64,000 nt of DNA from Methanocella_A sp963769045 (lineage in GTDB: Archaea > Halobacteriota > Methanocellia > Methanocellales > Methanocellaceae): NCBI GenBank assembly GCA_963769045.1, contig CAVYKK010000028.1, positions 124,001-188,000 on the forward strand, written 5' to 3'. The notes beneath the pieces were generated by a model. That model did not search any database. It saw nothing but the letters and a program-made list of their open reading frames with translations, and was not told the DNA's origin. Position numbers and translations under genes: made by a program. Positions 34,049 to 42,492 of this stretch are shown here, piece after piece (position 1 is the first letter of the stretch; each line of letters starts with the position of its first letter).

Positions 34049-35067
34049 GCGGAAGCCTCCCTGGAACGGCTGACGTAGGCTTCCAGCACGGACAGTGCCT
34101 TGCCCGAGTCGATCACGTCGGCTGCGACCTTCACCGCTTCACGGATGGACGGGGCACCGCCGCCGATGTAGATGCCACAGGCGGCGTTGGCGACGACCAC
34201 GTCCCGCTTCGGCCCGCGCTCCTCGCCTTTCAGGAGCTGAAGCGCCAGCCGGGCATTGTCTGCGGCGTCGCCGCCGGACAGCGCTGCGGGAGAGGCCTCT
34301 GACAGCCCGAAGTCGGCCGGGTCCATCTCATACGTGATGATGTCGCCGTACCTGACCTCGCAGGCGATAGTTCTCCCGAACGTCGATACCTCGTCCAGGC
34401 CTCCGATGCCGTGCACCACGAGGGCCCGTTCCACGCCCAGGTTGCGCAGCACGTTGGCGACGGGGACGACCAGCGAAGCGTCGTAGACGCCTGCGAGCTG
34501 TGCCGTCGCCGATGCCGGATTCGTTAACGGGCCCAGCAGGTTGAATACCGTCCTGATGCCCACTTCCTTTCTCGGGCTGATCGCATATTTCATGGACGCG
34601 TGGAAGACCGGAGCGAACATGAACCCGAAACCGATGTCCTCGATCATCCGCTCGACGGTGGCCGGCGGCAGGTCGATCTTTGCCCCCAGCGCCTCAAGGA
34701 TGTCGGCGCTGCCTGATTTAGACGTAACGGAACGGTTACCGTGCTTTGCCACAGGCACTCCTGCGCCCGCTACTACGAAAGAGGAGATCGTGCTGATGTT
34801 GAAGGTCTTGATCCGGTCGCCGCCGGTGCCGCACATGTCAACCAGCGGCCGGGACGTATGCGGGTGTATCGGCTGGCAGAACTCCCGCATGACCTTTGCG
34901 AATGAGGTAATGTTGGACACGGACTCGCCCTTCATGCGTAATGCGGTGATGAAACTGCCGATCTGCGCCTGTGTCGCCTTGCCCGACATGATCGCGCGCA
35001 TCGCCTCAGCCGATTCGGCCTCAGTCAGCTCCTGGCGATCGACCAGCTTCTGGATGTACTCTCTCAT
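34045..35067 (-). CDS. trpD: Anthranilate phosphoribosyltransferase
   Basis: 340 residues; transfers phosphoribose from PRPP to anthranilate. The PRPP and magnesium motifs DMCGTGGDRIKTFNIST and KHGNRSVTSKSGSADILEALG are intact, along with VFNLLGPLTNPA and VVHGIGGLDE. It overlaps trpG and trpF by 4 bases each, so the centre of the operon is translationally coupled. No fusion with trpG is seen. Confidence 0.97.
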   Translation of the reverse strand: MREYIQKLVDRQELTEAESAEAMRAIMSGKATQAQIGSFITALRMKGESVSNITSFAKVMREFCQPIHPHTSRPLVDMCGTGGDRIKTFNISTISSFVVAGAGVPVAKHGNRSVTSKSGSADILEALGAKIDLPPATVERMIEDIGFGFMFAPVFHASMKYAISPRKEVGIRTVFNLLGPLTNPASATAQLAGVYDASLVVPVANVLRNLGVERALVVHGIGGLDEVSTFGRTIACEVRYGDIITYEMDPADFGLSEASPAALSGGDAADNARLALQLLKGEERGPKRDVVVANAACGIYIGGGAPSIREAVKVAADVIDSGKALSVLEAYVSRSREASA

Positions 35068-35681
35068 GCGTTGTCACCTCCGAGGACGGCGTTTTTGACG
35101 CCGTAGACGGCGTTGTTGACGCCGTAAAGGAAGTTGGCTATGATCTTCTTGCCCTCCCCGGTCAGTATGGACTCGGGGTGGAACTGGACACCTTCGATGG
35201 GATATTCGCGGTGCCGTACGCCCATGATCTCCCCGTCGGCGGTCGTCGCCGTCACTTTGAGAGCCTCCGGGAAGCCTGCGCGTTTGATGGCCAGCGAGTG
35301 GTAGCGGGTGGCTGTAATCGAGCGGCCGAGCCCGGCGTAGATGCCTTTGCCGTCGTGGCTGATGAGGCTGGTCTTGCCGTGCATGGGCACCGGGGCACGG
35401 GACACGGTGCCGCCGAACGCGATGCCGATGCACTGGTGGCCCAGGCACACGCCCATGGTCGGCACTTTACGGCCGACGTTGCGGATAATCTCGACACAGC
35501 TCCCCGCGTCCTCGGGCTTTCCCGGGCCAGGGCTGAGAATGATCCGGTCCGGCCCGATATCCTCTACCTCTTGAAGGGTGATCGTGTTGGGGACGACGAC
35601 AGGGTCTGCGCCCAGCTCGCCGACGTACTGGTACAGGTTGTAGACGAAGGAATCCACGTTATCAACAATCATTACTTTCAT
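35064..35681 (-). CDS. trpG: Anthranilate synthase component II (glutamine amidotransferase)
   Basis: About 205 residues from the ATG at 35681 (KVMIVDNVDSFVYNLYQYVG is the usual N-terminus). Class I amidotransferase with Cys in MGVCLGHQCIGIAFGG and His/Glu in GVQFHPESILT, supplying ammonia to TrpE. The gene starts inside the end of trpE. The C-terminal tail has three near-repeats (NNAVYGV, KNAVLGG), a small oddity absent from typical TrpG. Confidence 0.95.
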   Translation of the reverse strand: MKVMIVDNVDSFVYNLYQYVGELGADPVVVPNTITLQEVEDIGPDRIILSPGPGKPEDAGSCVEIIRNVGRKVPTMGVCLGHQCIGIAFGGTVSRAPVPMHGKTSLISHDGKGIYAGLGRSITATRYHSLAIKRAGFPEALKVTATTADGEIMGVRHREYPIEGVQFHPESILTGEGKKIIANFLYGVNNAVYGVKNAVLGGDNA

Positions 35682-37161
35682 ATTTGCCTCCAGCCGCAGC
35701 TTCAAGCGCCCGGATCATCGCGGCTCCCTTGTTCATCGACTCGACATACTCCTTTTCAGGCTCCGAGTCCATCACGATGCCTGCGCCCGCCTGCACGTAG
35801 GCCTTGCCGTCCTTCAGCAGGATGGTGCGTATCGCGATGGCCATGTCCATGTTGCCGCTGAAGGACAGGTAGCCCACGCAGCCTGCATACAGGCCGCGGC
35901 GTCTGCCTTCCAGCTCTTCGATGATTTGCATCGCCCGTGTCTTGGGCGCCCCCGAGACGGTCCCCGCCGGGAAGGCGGCCGCCAGCACATCGATCATGTC
36001 CTTGTCATCCGCCAGGTCGCCGACCACGTTGGACACGATGTGCTGGACGTGGGAGTATTTCTCCGTCGCCATGAAGTCGTCCACCCGGACGGTGCCGAAC
36101 TTCGCCACCTTGCCCACGTCGTTGCGGCCGAGATCGACCAGCATAACGTGTTCCGCCACCTCCTTGGGGTCGGCCTTCATCTCCGCCTCCAGCGCAGCGT
36201 CCTTTTCGGGGGTGGAGCCGCGGGGGCGGGTGCCGGCGATGGGCCGGACGATGACCTGGCCGTTCTCGACCTTGACGAGGATTTCCGGGCTGGAACCCAC
36301 GACGGCCGCGTCGCCGAACTCCAGGAAATACATGTAGGGCGACGGGTTGATCGCCTTGAGCGCACGATAGAGAGCCACGCGGTCGACATTCGTATCGATC
36401 TCCGCCCGCTGGGAGATCACGATCTGGAAGGCATCGCCGTCGAGGATGTACTCCTTCGACCGGCTCACCATGTCCATGTATTGCTCCTTCGTGGTCGGAT
36501 AGCTCACCGTGATCGGCTTCTGCGCGGGCCGCGAGCCTGTCACGGGAGGCAAGCTAAGCGATTCTTTCATCGCACGCAGGCGCTCCCGCGCATTGATCAG
36601 CGAACGCTTATCGTTTTCCCGGGCGCCTGCCACCAGCATCTTGACACCCTGGACGTGGTCGAAGACGATCATGTCCTCGGCCAGCAGCAGGTCGGCATCC
36701 GCACATCCCGTATCATCTGCTGCGGTGTCACCGATGGGGTCTATGTAGCGGACGAAGTCGTAGGATACGTACCCGGCCAAGCCACCGTAGAAAGGCGGCA
36801 GCGACGGGATGCCCCGGCTGAACGACTCCTCGAAGAAGTACACCGGCGGCTGCATCCGGAACCCTGCCATGAAGTCCTTCATGAACGCCAGCGGGCCGCC
36901 CTCGTAAGGTCCGATATCCCTGCCGTCGACGACGATCTTCCCGCAGTGGATGCGTATCGAGCGGTCGCCCGCGCCGACGAACGAGTACCGGGCCGACTTG
37001 CCGCCCCGCTCCGCCGACTCCAGCAGAAACGCCTTCTTCCCGTTCAGCCGGCGGAATGCCTCCAGCGGGTCGATGTCATTGTCGAGTGGCTCGATGACCG
37101 GCACGATGCCGGCGGGCTGCGATTTCCTCTGCCGGATTTCCTGTATGAGCGTATCCATCAC
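35662..37161 (-). CDS. trpE: Anthranilate synthase component I
   Basis: 499 residues; makes anthranilate from chorismate. The tryptophan-feedback motif LLES is at residues 46-49 and the active-site motifs VRPIAGTRPRG, LVDLGRNDVGKVAKFGTV and PAGTVSGAPKTRAM are all present. The LLES motif and the pairing with trpG and trpC favour TrpE over PabB. It overlaps trpC by 4 bases and trpG by about 20 bases. Confidence 0.97.
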   Translation of the reverse strand: MMDTLIQEIRQRKSQPAGIVPVIEPLDNDIDPLEAFRRLNGKKAFLLESAERGGKSARYSFVGAGDRSIRIHCGKIVVDGRDIGPYEGGPLAFMKDFMAGFRMQPPVYFFEESFSRGIPSLPPFYGGLAGYVSYDFVRYIDPIGDTAADDTGCADADLLLAEDMIVFDHVQGVKMLVAGARENDKRSLINARERLRAMKESLSLPPVTGSRPAQKPITVSYPTTKEQYMDMVSRSKEYILDGDAFQIVISQRAEIDTNVDRVALYRALKAINPSPYMYFLEFGDAAVVGSSPEILVKVENGQVIVRPIAGTRPRGSTPEKDAALEAEMKADPKEVAEHVMLVDLGRNDVGKVAKFGTVRVDDFMATEKYSHVQHIVSNVVGDLADDKDMIDVLAAAFPAGTVSGAPKTRAMQIIEELEGRRRGLYAGCVGYLSFSGNMDMAIAIRTILLKDGKAYVQAGAGIVMDSEPEKEYVESMNKGAAMIRALEAAAGGKYESNDC

Positions 37162-37931
37162 TGATCACCATATACGAGCGTTTTCAATGCTTCGCCGGGG
37201 TTCCCGGCACTCATCAGCGCGCTGCCGACGAGCGCCGCGTCGCAGTGGCGCAAAGCCTCGTCCAGCTGAGCCACGGTCGAGATGCCCGACGCGCTGACAG
37301 TGACGCCGTCCACGTGCTTTGCCAGCGTGGCAGTGCGCGACCGGTCGATCGACAGCGTGTGACGGTCCCGGTTGTTGATCGCGTAGAGATGCGCCCCGGC
37401 AATCCGCGACCGCTCGATGTCGGCCAGGTCGTGCACTTCTACCAGTGGCTCAATATTGTAGCTGCGACAGGTAGCGATCATATACGCCAGGGACTCTTCA
37501 TGGAAAAAGGACGAGATGAGCAGCAGGCTGTCAGCCCCGTAGAAATATGACTCCCGGACCTGTACCGGGTCGAATAAGAAATCCTTGCGCAGCACCGGGA
37601 CTTTGACACAGGTCGAACACTGAAGGTTTTCCAGCGAGCCATGGAAGTACCTGGGCTCCGTGAGCACCGAGATGCCGCAGGCGCCGGATGACTCGTAGTC
37701 CCTGGCGAGCTGTCCCGGGTCTTCGACGTGCCTGATCTTCCCTGCCGTTGGCGACGCGGGCTTGATCTCGGCAATCACCGGACGCTTCCCGTCGCTCTTC
37801 GCCGCTTCAATCGAGCGGATGAGGCTCCGGGGCTTCCGGATATACGGTACGTCGCCCCGGAAAGGCCGGTAATGTTCCTTGCATGACTGCATGATCTCGT
37901 CGAAGTCCACGTTAACACCTATGTACAACAT
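37158..37931 (-). CDS. trpC: Indole-3-glycerol phosphate synthase
   Basis: 257 residues; ring closure to indole-3-glycerol phosphate. Motifs: PVIAEIKPASPTAGKIR (catalytic Lys), VPVLRKDFLFDPVQVRES, EPLVEVHDLADIE, YAINNRDRHTLSID and ALVGSALM. It is the first gene of the operon. The annotated ATG at 37931 may not be the only start: a GTG six codons in (VNVDFDEIM) is also possible. Confidence 0.95.
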   Translation of the reverse strand: MLYIGVNVDFDEIMQSCKEHYRPFRGDVPYIRKPRSLIRSIEAAKSDGKRPVIAEIKPASPTAGKIRHVEDPGQLARDYESSGACGISVLTEPRYFHGSLENLQCSTCVKVPVLRKDFLFDPVQVRESYFYGADSLLLISSFFHEESLAYMIATCRSYNIEPLVEVHDLADIERSRIAGAHLYAINNRDRHTLSIDRSRTATLAKHVDGVTVSASGISTVAQLDEALRHCDAALVGSALMSAGNPGEALKTLVYGDQ

Positions 37932-37990
37932 TATACATTATTGTATGCACATAGACTATACTGATAATATTTAAACATTACTAATGGATT
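37922..37990 (-). promoter_or_regulatory. Promoter region of the trp operon
   Basis: Read leftward, AATGTTTAAATATTATC (around 37963-37979) is the best TATA element for the operon. TGTACA (37922-37927), overlapping the first codons of trpC, equals the TRP-box core bound by TrpY in Methanothermobacter (established for that organism), and TTGTATGCACA lies upstream as an imperfect second site. Use of these sites here is an inference. Confidence 0.4.
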
Positions 37991-38015
37991 TCTGCAGTTA
38001 AGCGGGCCTTGAGGT

Positions 38016-38231
38016 TTCGAAAATATATATGGCAAATAAAAAGCAAAGTCTTTTTAATACGGACGATATAAGAGTAATTGCATGGTAGAGACACAGAGCT
38101 TCCTGGAGAAATATTTCGGGAACGACGACGGCCGGTTCGATCCTAACGACCATATCGACAAGTTCGCGCTCATTTACATAGCCGTCATCTTCGTCACCTG
38201 CGTCTCACTGCGGGTCATGGGAGTCATATAA
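38016..38231 (+). repeat. 216-base duplicated segment, copy 1 (promoter plus small gene)
   Basis: It is the same length as 42219-42434 and differs at about eleven positions by eye. It starts at TTCGAAAATATATATGGC, which holds a TATA box, and ends at the stop of the small membrane protein. Sequences outside the segment are unrelated, so the segment moved or was copied as a unit. Confidence 0.85.
38082..38231 (+). CDS. Small membrane protein (49 residues), copy 1
   Basis: ATG at 38082 to TAA at 38231. The product has a polar N-terminal half (VETQSFLEKYFGNDDGRFDP, NDHIDKF) and one membrane helix (ALIYIAVIFVTCVSLRVMGV). A TATA box lies at about 38020-38030. The second copy at 42285-42434 has almost the same protein despite synonymous differences, which suggests selection on the protein. 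No family is recognised. It is too short for most gene finders. Confidence 0.7.
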   Translation: MVETQSFLEKYFGNDDGRFDPNDHIDKFALIYIAVIFVTCVSLRVMGVI

Positions 38232-38283
38232 TCAAGAAAAAAGTGTAAAATGCAATTCCGTGGTTAAAAAAATAGAAGTAATG

Positions 38284-39642
38284 TTACCTCTTTTTGTTAC
38301 CCGTTAAAACTGATGCCACACCAGCGATGAAGAGTACGCTGCAGAGCAGTCCAAAAGTGCCAAACCCGAAGCCAGGAGTAGGCATACTGGACGTATCAGG
38401 CAGAGGCACCATAGTAGGTGTCGCTGATGGTATCAAAGACGCACCTGGCTGATAGGTAGACGAGGGCCGGGCTGTAACTGTCGGCGAAACATGCGTATCA
38501 GTCGGCACCGGGGTTATAGAAGGCGCTGTGGTAGGTGTAGCACCCGGAGTGGCTGCAGGCGTCACAGTCGGATCGTCCACTGTACCTGTATCCAATAAAA
38601 CCCTGACAGGCGTCTCCTTACCATGATTCTTCGGATCAAACGTCATCGGATCGTTTATGGTCCCGTCGCCAAGCTGGCCCAGACAGTTCTGTCCCCACGA
38701 CCATAAACTTCCGTCTATCTTTACTACAAAACTTGTTGCCCCGACAGTGTAAAGCCGATCGATATCGCTGATCAAGGTGAGGTGAGCCGGCCTCGTAACA
38801 TAGCACACCGGTACGATCCCGAGCTCCAGCTGTTTGTCGTTACCCCAGCCCCAAAGCGAACCATCCTTTTTAATGGCCAGAGTATAGAAGTCACCACAGG
38901 AAATGGCCACGATATCGGATAATCCGTCCACCCGGGCCGGAGTCGGATAATACTCGGTATCGCGCTTACCGTTACCCAGCTGAGCCATCGAGTTCTGCCC
39001 CCAGGACCACACCGTACCGTCATTTTTCAGTACGGCGCCAAAAGTTTCGCCGCATAACACAGTCTTTACATCAGTAACAGGCACCTGTACAGGCGTCACA
39101 TCGTCACTGCCTGTGCGAAGCCCGGAGCTGTCCATGGTAACGCCCCACTCCCATACAGTACCGTCGCTACGCACACCGACACAATGATCGATAAAAACCA
39201 TATCCGTTAACCCGGGAACTTGAACCGGCTTGCTGAAAGGTGTCCCGACGTTTTGATACCGGTGCCATACCCATACCGTGCCGTCATTCTTCAATAGTGA
39301 GCCGTCCGATATTTGCCTGACATCGCCAAGCTGCGTCAAACAGGCCGGCGGCGAACCATCAAAATACCCGGTCCAGACAGTGCCATCGTTCTTCAACGCG
39401 ACGCAACCCCCCGTCCACATGTCGACTTGTTTCACATCAGTGAGGCCTGCAATCTGCTTTGGCAGAGGACTGTTATCCCCCCACCACCACACTGAGCCAT
39501 CACTCAACACAGCAAAGACATGATCATAAGTTCCGCTCATCGAAACAATGCCCGGTACCGAAGCTTCACAGACTGAAACGCCCGGCAAAACCAGGAAAAA
39601 CATTAGCATTGCCATCCCGATAAACCACGACCGAGTAGTCAT
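38284..39642 (-). CDS. Secreted RCC1-repeat beta-propeller protein with C-terminal sorting signal
   Basis: 452 residues: signal peptide (about 1-27), then about seven RCC1-type repeats each holding a DGTVW-WG core (LKNDGTVWTGYF, LKNDGTVWSWGQNSMAQLGNG, KKDGSLWGWGNDKQLELG, KIDGSLWSWGQNCLGQLGDG). A Thr/Pro-rich linker (about 360-410) follows, then PTPGFGFGTFG, a hydrophobic helix and a basic NKKR end. The last part resembles a PGF-CTERM archaeosortase signal, which would place the propeller on the cell surface. It is the last gene of a four-gene cassette that also occurs at 42493-46190, and it overlaps the permease gene by 4 bases. Confidence 0.8.
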   Translation of the reverse strand: MTTRSWFIGMAMLMFFLVLPGVSVCEASVPGIVSMSGTYDHVFAVLSDGSVWWWGDNSPLPKQIAGLTDVKQVDMWTGGCVALKNDGTVWTGYFDGSPPACLTQLGDVRQISDGSLLKNDGTVWVWHRYQNVGTPFSKPVQVPGLTDMVFIDHCVGVRSDGTVWEWGVTMDSSGLRTGSDDVTPVQVPVTDVKTVLCGETFGAVLKNDGTVWSWGQNSMAQLGNGKRDTEYYPTPARVDGLSDIVAISCGDFYTLAIKKDGSLWGWGNDKQLELGIVPVCYVTRPAHLTLISDIDRLYTVGATSFVVKIDGSLWSWGQNCLGQLGDGTINDPMTFDPKNHGKETPVRVLLDTGTVDDPTVTPAATPGATPTTAPSITPVPTDTHVSPTVTARPSSTYQPGASLIPSATPTMVPLPDTSSMPTPGFGFGTFGLLCSVLFIAGVASVLTGNKKR

Positions 39643-40517
39643 CGATCCACCTTCCCTTTATTTTCATACCATAATTGATCCATAACATTTTCCTGTCCGT
39701 TTTCGGCCTTCAAGGCTTCAGACCTCCTCGCGAATACCACGCAATCCAGCAGAAATATGCCGACAGTAAGCACGACCATGAGAAGGATCTGCGGAAGGAA
39801 CCGGCCCAGCCACGTCGTGTACGCGATTGATGTATCCAGCAAGGTTCCGCTTCCCAGGACAATGGAGAAAAACATAGACCTCGGGCTGACGTTCGTCCAC
39901 CATCCGATGTAGGCCTGTATCAACGCGAACCATTCCAGATAGACGTAAGTGACTGCGACGAGTGCCACCTTCAACAAGTCCTGAAGTATAACTCCGGCCA
40001 GCATCATGATGGCCAGCGAGAGAGAACACTCTATGAACAGAACGAGGATAAAGAAAAATATCCTGAATAAGAATTCGACTGTCTGCACGGGCGCCTGGAA
40101 AAACAGGACGATCATAAAAACATTGACAGCCACGTTAAGCGCAATAAAGACTAACATGAACAGGCTTAATCCAAGGAATTTACCGGCGATGATGTCCCTC
40201 CGGTACAAAGGCTTCGTTAACAGCAGTAACAAAGAGCTCTTCGATCGCTCCTGTACCACAGACATAGCCCCGACAAACACAGCGACAATCGTGCAAAGGA
40301 AAGCGATGCTGTACAATACCTGGCCTAACCCGGTGCTTATTATCACGTTGCCCGGGTCAGAGCCTGCCAGGTCCACTAACATCTCTTTGCCACCGAGACC
40401 ATTCAGTACCGCGAATATGAAAAGCACTAAGGATGTAATGATAACCAACGGGTGTCCCGCCACCCTACTGCACTCATTACCCGCAATTTTCAGCACGGTC
40501 GAATAGACATGGCTCAT
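39639..40517 (-). CDS. ABC-2 type permease B, cassette copy 1
   Basis: 292 residues with about six membrane helices and the NosY-like layout: a first helix (VIITSLVLFIFAVLNGLGG), an outside loop, VQERSKSSLLLLLTKPLYRR as the cytoplasmic coupling segment, then four more helices and a last helix near 245-265 with a basic/acidic tail. It overlaps the next permease gene and the RCC1 gene by 4 bases each. No ATPase is encoded beside it; the nearest is at 47989-48930, on the other strand. It probably pairs with permease A as a heterodimer. Confidence 0.8.
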   Translation of the reverse strand: MSHVYSTVLKIAGNECSRVAGHPLVIITSLVLFIFAVLNGLGGKEMLVDLAGSDPGNVIISTGLGQVLYSIAFLCTIVAVFVGAMSVVQERSKSSLLLLLTKPLYRRDIIAGKFLGLSLFMLVFIALNVAVNVFMIVLFFQAPVQTVEFLFRIFFFILVLFIECSLSLAIMMLAGVILQDLLKVALVAVTYVYLEWFALIQAYIGWWTNVSPRSMFFSIVLGSGTLLDTSIAYTTWLGRFLPQILLMVVLTVGIFLLDCVVFARRSEALKAENGQENVMDQLWYENKGKVDR

Positions 40518-41353
40518 GAAACGTCACTCCTTATGAAAACGACATATGATGCCACCATTGCTACCACCAGAAAGATTGCCAGTTTCACTGCAAGCGAATC
40601 CGCCGAGAACATCGACAGCATGGCCATACCGTTGATCGTCGGCGGATACAGGCTGCTGCCGATATTATCCATGAGCGACATCGGGCTCCACTGGGCGATA
40701 GCCTGTCGAAGCGCCAGGTCCTGTCCCCCCGAGAGGATCGTCGAGACGAAACCAGCCACGTTATTGGTCGTGCTGATGTCGAAAATGAACACCAGGAAAA
40801 CGGTGAAGATCAGGGCAAACGCCGGGTCGCGGACCAGGACAGTGATCAGCATCGACAGCAACACGTAAATGAGCACATAGCCCAAAGCCAGGACAAACAT
40901 CAGCGGCAGAGCCTCCACATACCTGATAAATACCGAAAAAAACAGTCCCTTATAAACAATGAACATGACAGACGTGAAAAACGCGATGGCAAGCCCGAAG
41001 ACGCAGCAGAGAAAAGCCGCAGTACCCGCCAGCTTGCCGTTGATAATACTGTCACGATACAATGGCTTTGCCAGCAAAGTATTCAACGCATTCCTGTGCT
41101 TCTCCCCCGCAATCGAAGCGAAACCAATCACAATGCCAACAAACAAGCCGTAATATGCCAGAGTATACCAGAGGCCGTTCAAAACAGCATTAAGAAGGCC
41201 CGTACTGCCACCCGGCTGGACCGACACCAGCTGATGATAACCGTATATTGTTACAAGGATAGAGAAAAGAAAGACCACTAATATGGCCATGACAAGCCAG
41301 CTATTATAAAGATCCACGAACTCTTTTTTTGCCACTTTAAACGCATTGACCAT
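40514..41353 (-). CDS. ABC-2 type permease A, cassette copy 1
   Basis: 279 residues, six helices. Start FKVAKKEFVDLYNSWLVMAI; coupling segment AGEKHRNALNTLLAKPLYRDS after the second helix; last helix KLAIFLVVAMVASYVVFIRSDVS. The C-terminal S-Y-VVFIRSDVS resembles the ends of the module 1 and 2 permeases (SYAKFVREDV, SYMAFMRSDV), so all the permeases are one family. It precedes permease B, overlapping by 4 bases, and follows the small secreted protein by about 37 bases. Confidence 0.8.
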   Translation of the reverse strand: MVNAFKVAKKEFVDLYNSWLVMAILVVFLFSILVTIYGYHQLVSVQPGGSTGLLNAVLNGLWYTLAYYGLFVGIVIGFASIAGEKHRNALNTLLAKPLYRDSIINGKLAGTAAFLCCVFGLAIAFFTSVMFIVYKGLFFSVFIRYVEALPLMFVLALGYVLIYVLLSMLITVLVRDPAFALIFTVFLVFIFDISTTNNVAGFVSTILSGGQDLALRQAIAQWSPMSLMDNIGSSLYPPTINGMAMLSMFSADSLAVKLAIFLVVAMVASYVVFIRSDVS

Positions 41354-41390
41354 AATGCCACCCTAAAAAAATAAATTAATAATTTACTCA

Positions 41391-41882
41391 TTAAACAATT
41401 ACGAGCCCTTTCTGCGTCATCGGATTCGGGTTCCACGATGCAGTCGGAGGCCGGGGGTAAAAGATCTGTGTCTGCTCATACCTATACGTGTCGGTAGGCT
41501 TGCTACCGCTGACGAGCTGTGCCTGCTGGTCTACCCATTCCGTCTGGCCTTGAGCGACTTCGATGGCAGATTCATAGCTAAAATTGGGTGTAATGATGCC
41601 GGTTGCCCCGTATATGTCCCTGCCCCAGTACGTATCTACAGTACCGCGATCGGCACTGTTCTGATAATAGTTCTTACAGTAAATATAGCCTGTATCGCCA
41701 CTGGCAATAGTCTGGCTCTCGCTGGGATCTGTCACGACCCAGGATGCCGAAACGCTTAGGCCGCTTCCCGATAGCTGCGACTGGATGGGATTAAACCTGC
41801 AGCTGGCCATCGCGCTGTCACAGGCAACTGCCGCAAGTATTATACCTGCGAATGCCAATACTAGTAGTTTGTTTCTTAACAT
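41391..41882 (-). CDS. Small secreted protein, first gene of cassette copy 1
   Basis: 163 residues. The signal peptide LRNKLLVLAFAGIILAAVAC is almost the same as in the gene at 45732-46190 (LKNKLLVLAIAGLILAVGMI), but the mature parts differ: here SCRFNPIQSQLSGSGLSVSA, GYIYCKNYYQNSADRGTVDT and a Pro-rich end. The pattern of conserved leader and promoter with divergent mature protein fits a secreted product under diversifying pressure. It is transcribed from a promoter with a palindromic site at 41971-42000 and heads the cassette with the two permeases and the RCC1 protein. Confidence 0.75.
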   Translation of the reverse strand: MLRNKLLVLAFAGIILAAVACDSAMASCRFNPIQSQLSGSGLSVSASWVVTDPSESQTIASGDTGYIYCKNYYQNSADRGTVDTYWGRDIYGATGIITPNFSYESAIEVAQGQTEWVDQQAQLVSGSKPTDTYRYEQTQIFYPRPPTASWNPNPMTQKGLVIV

Positions 41883-42018
41883 ACCAAATCACTCTCGAGT
41901 TGTCCGGCAGGCATCGTTTGTCAAGCCGGTACCCGCCGGGCAACTCCTAAAAATACGATTATTTGTAGAGTATTTAAATTGGTATGCACATATGTGCATA
42001 GATAAAAATTAAAAAGGT
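41883..42018 (-). promoter_or_regulatory. Conserved leader and palindromic operator, cassette copy 1
   Basis: Read leftward: the perfect 18-base palindrome TATGCACATATGTGCATA (41983-42000), then a TATA element (AATTTAAATA, 41970-41980), then an untranslated leader of about 90 bases that is nearly the same in copy 2 (46191-46326). The leader includes GGAGTTGCCCGGCGGGTACC. The site order (operator, TATA, leader, gene) is that of a regulated archaeal promoter. Confidence 0.65.
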
Positions 42019-42220
42019 TTATCTGGAAAATTTTTCGATAATTGGTAGTACTTCCTCTCCGATATAGTACTTTTTATGTTTACCTTCTTTTACATAGGTT
42101 ATGATCCGGTTGCATAGCAATGAGTCCATATACCAGTGCGCCGTACTCTCTTTAATATCAAAACTATCGGCGATTTGCCTGTTGATAGCGCCCGGATTAT
42201 TTTTAAGGAAAATCAATATT
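42019..42220 (-). pseudogene. C-terminal remnant of the two-HTH regulator
   Basis: The 67 codons from 42220 to the stop at 42019 (ILIFLKNNPGAINRQIADSF, DIKESTAHWYMDSLL, YVKEGKHKKYYIGEEVLPII) match the second winged-helix domain of the regulator at 46327-47064 almost residue for residue. Upstream of 42220 the homology stops abruptly and is replaced by the 216-base duplicated segment. The frame stays open to 42297 by chance, but the membrane part and first HTH are gone. It is a 5'-truncated gene, though the second HTH alone could still be made. Confidence 0.8.
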
Positions 42221-42434
42221 CGAAAATATATATGGCAAATAAAAAGCAAAGCCTTTTTAATATGGACGATATAAGAGTAATCGCATGGCAGAGACACAGA
42301 GCTTCCTGGAAAAATATTTCGGGAACGATGACGGCCGGTTCGATCCTAATGACCATATCGACAAGTTCGCGCTCATTTACATAGCCGTCATCTTCGTCAC
42401 CTGCGTCTCACTGCGGGTCATGGGCATCATTTGA
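42219..42434 (+). repeat. 216-base duplicated segment, copy 2
   Basis: The second copy of the segment at 38016-38231, here inserted into or replacing the 5' part of a leftward regulator gene. The left edge is at TTCGAAAATAT, next to the remnant's AATCAATA; the right edge is at the TGA of the small gene. No terminal inverted repeats or target duplication were seen. Confidence 0.85.
42285..42434 (+). CDS. Small membrane protein (49 residues), copy 2
   Basis: ATG at 42285 to TGA at 42434. The same 49 residues as copy 1 except for Ala for Val at position 2 and Ile for Val near the end (RVMGII). One membrane helix at about 30-48. Most base differences between the copies within the gene are synonymous. 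The TATA box AAAATATATAT (about 42223-42233) is preserved. Confidence 0.7.
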   Translation: MAETQSFLEKYFGNDDGRFDPNDHIDKFALIYIAVIFVTCVSLRVMGII

Positions 42435-42492
42435 GCGAACTTCGAAGCATATTTGTTATGGCATGTCCTTTGTGACCCGGATGCTAAATCAG

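Noticed and set aside
35926..37164. 412-codon rightward frame opposite trpE
   Set aside because: Fully antisense to trpE, rich in His, Arg, Val and Asp as expected from codon complement; no start signal.
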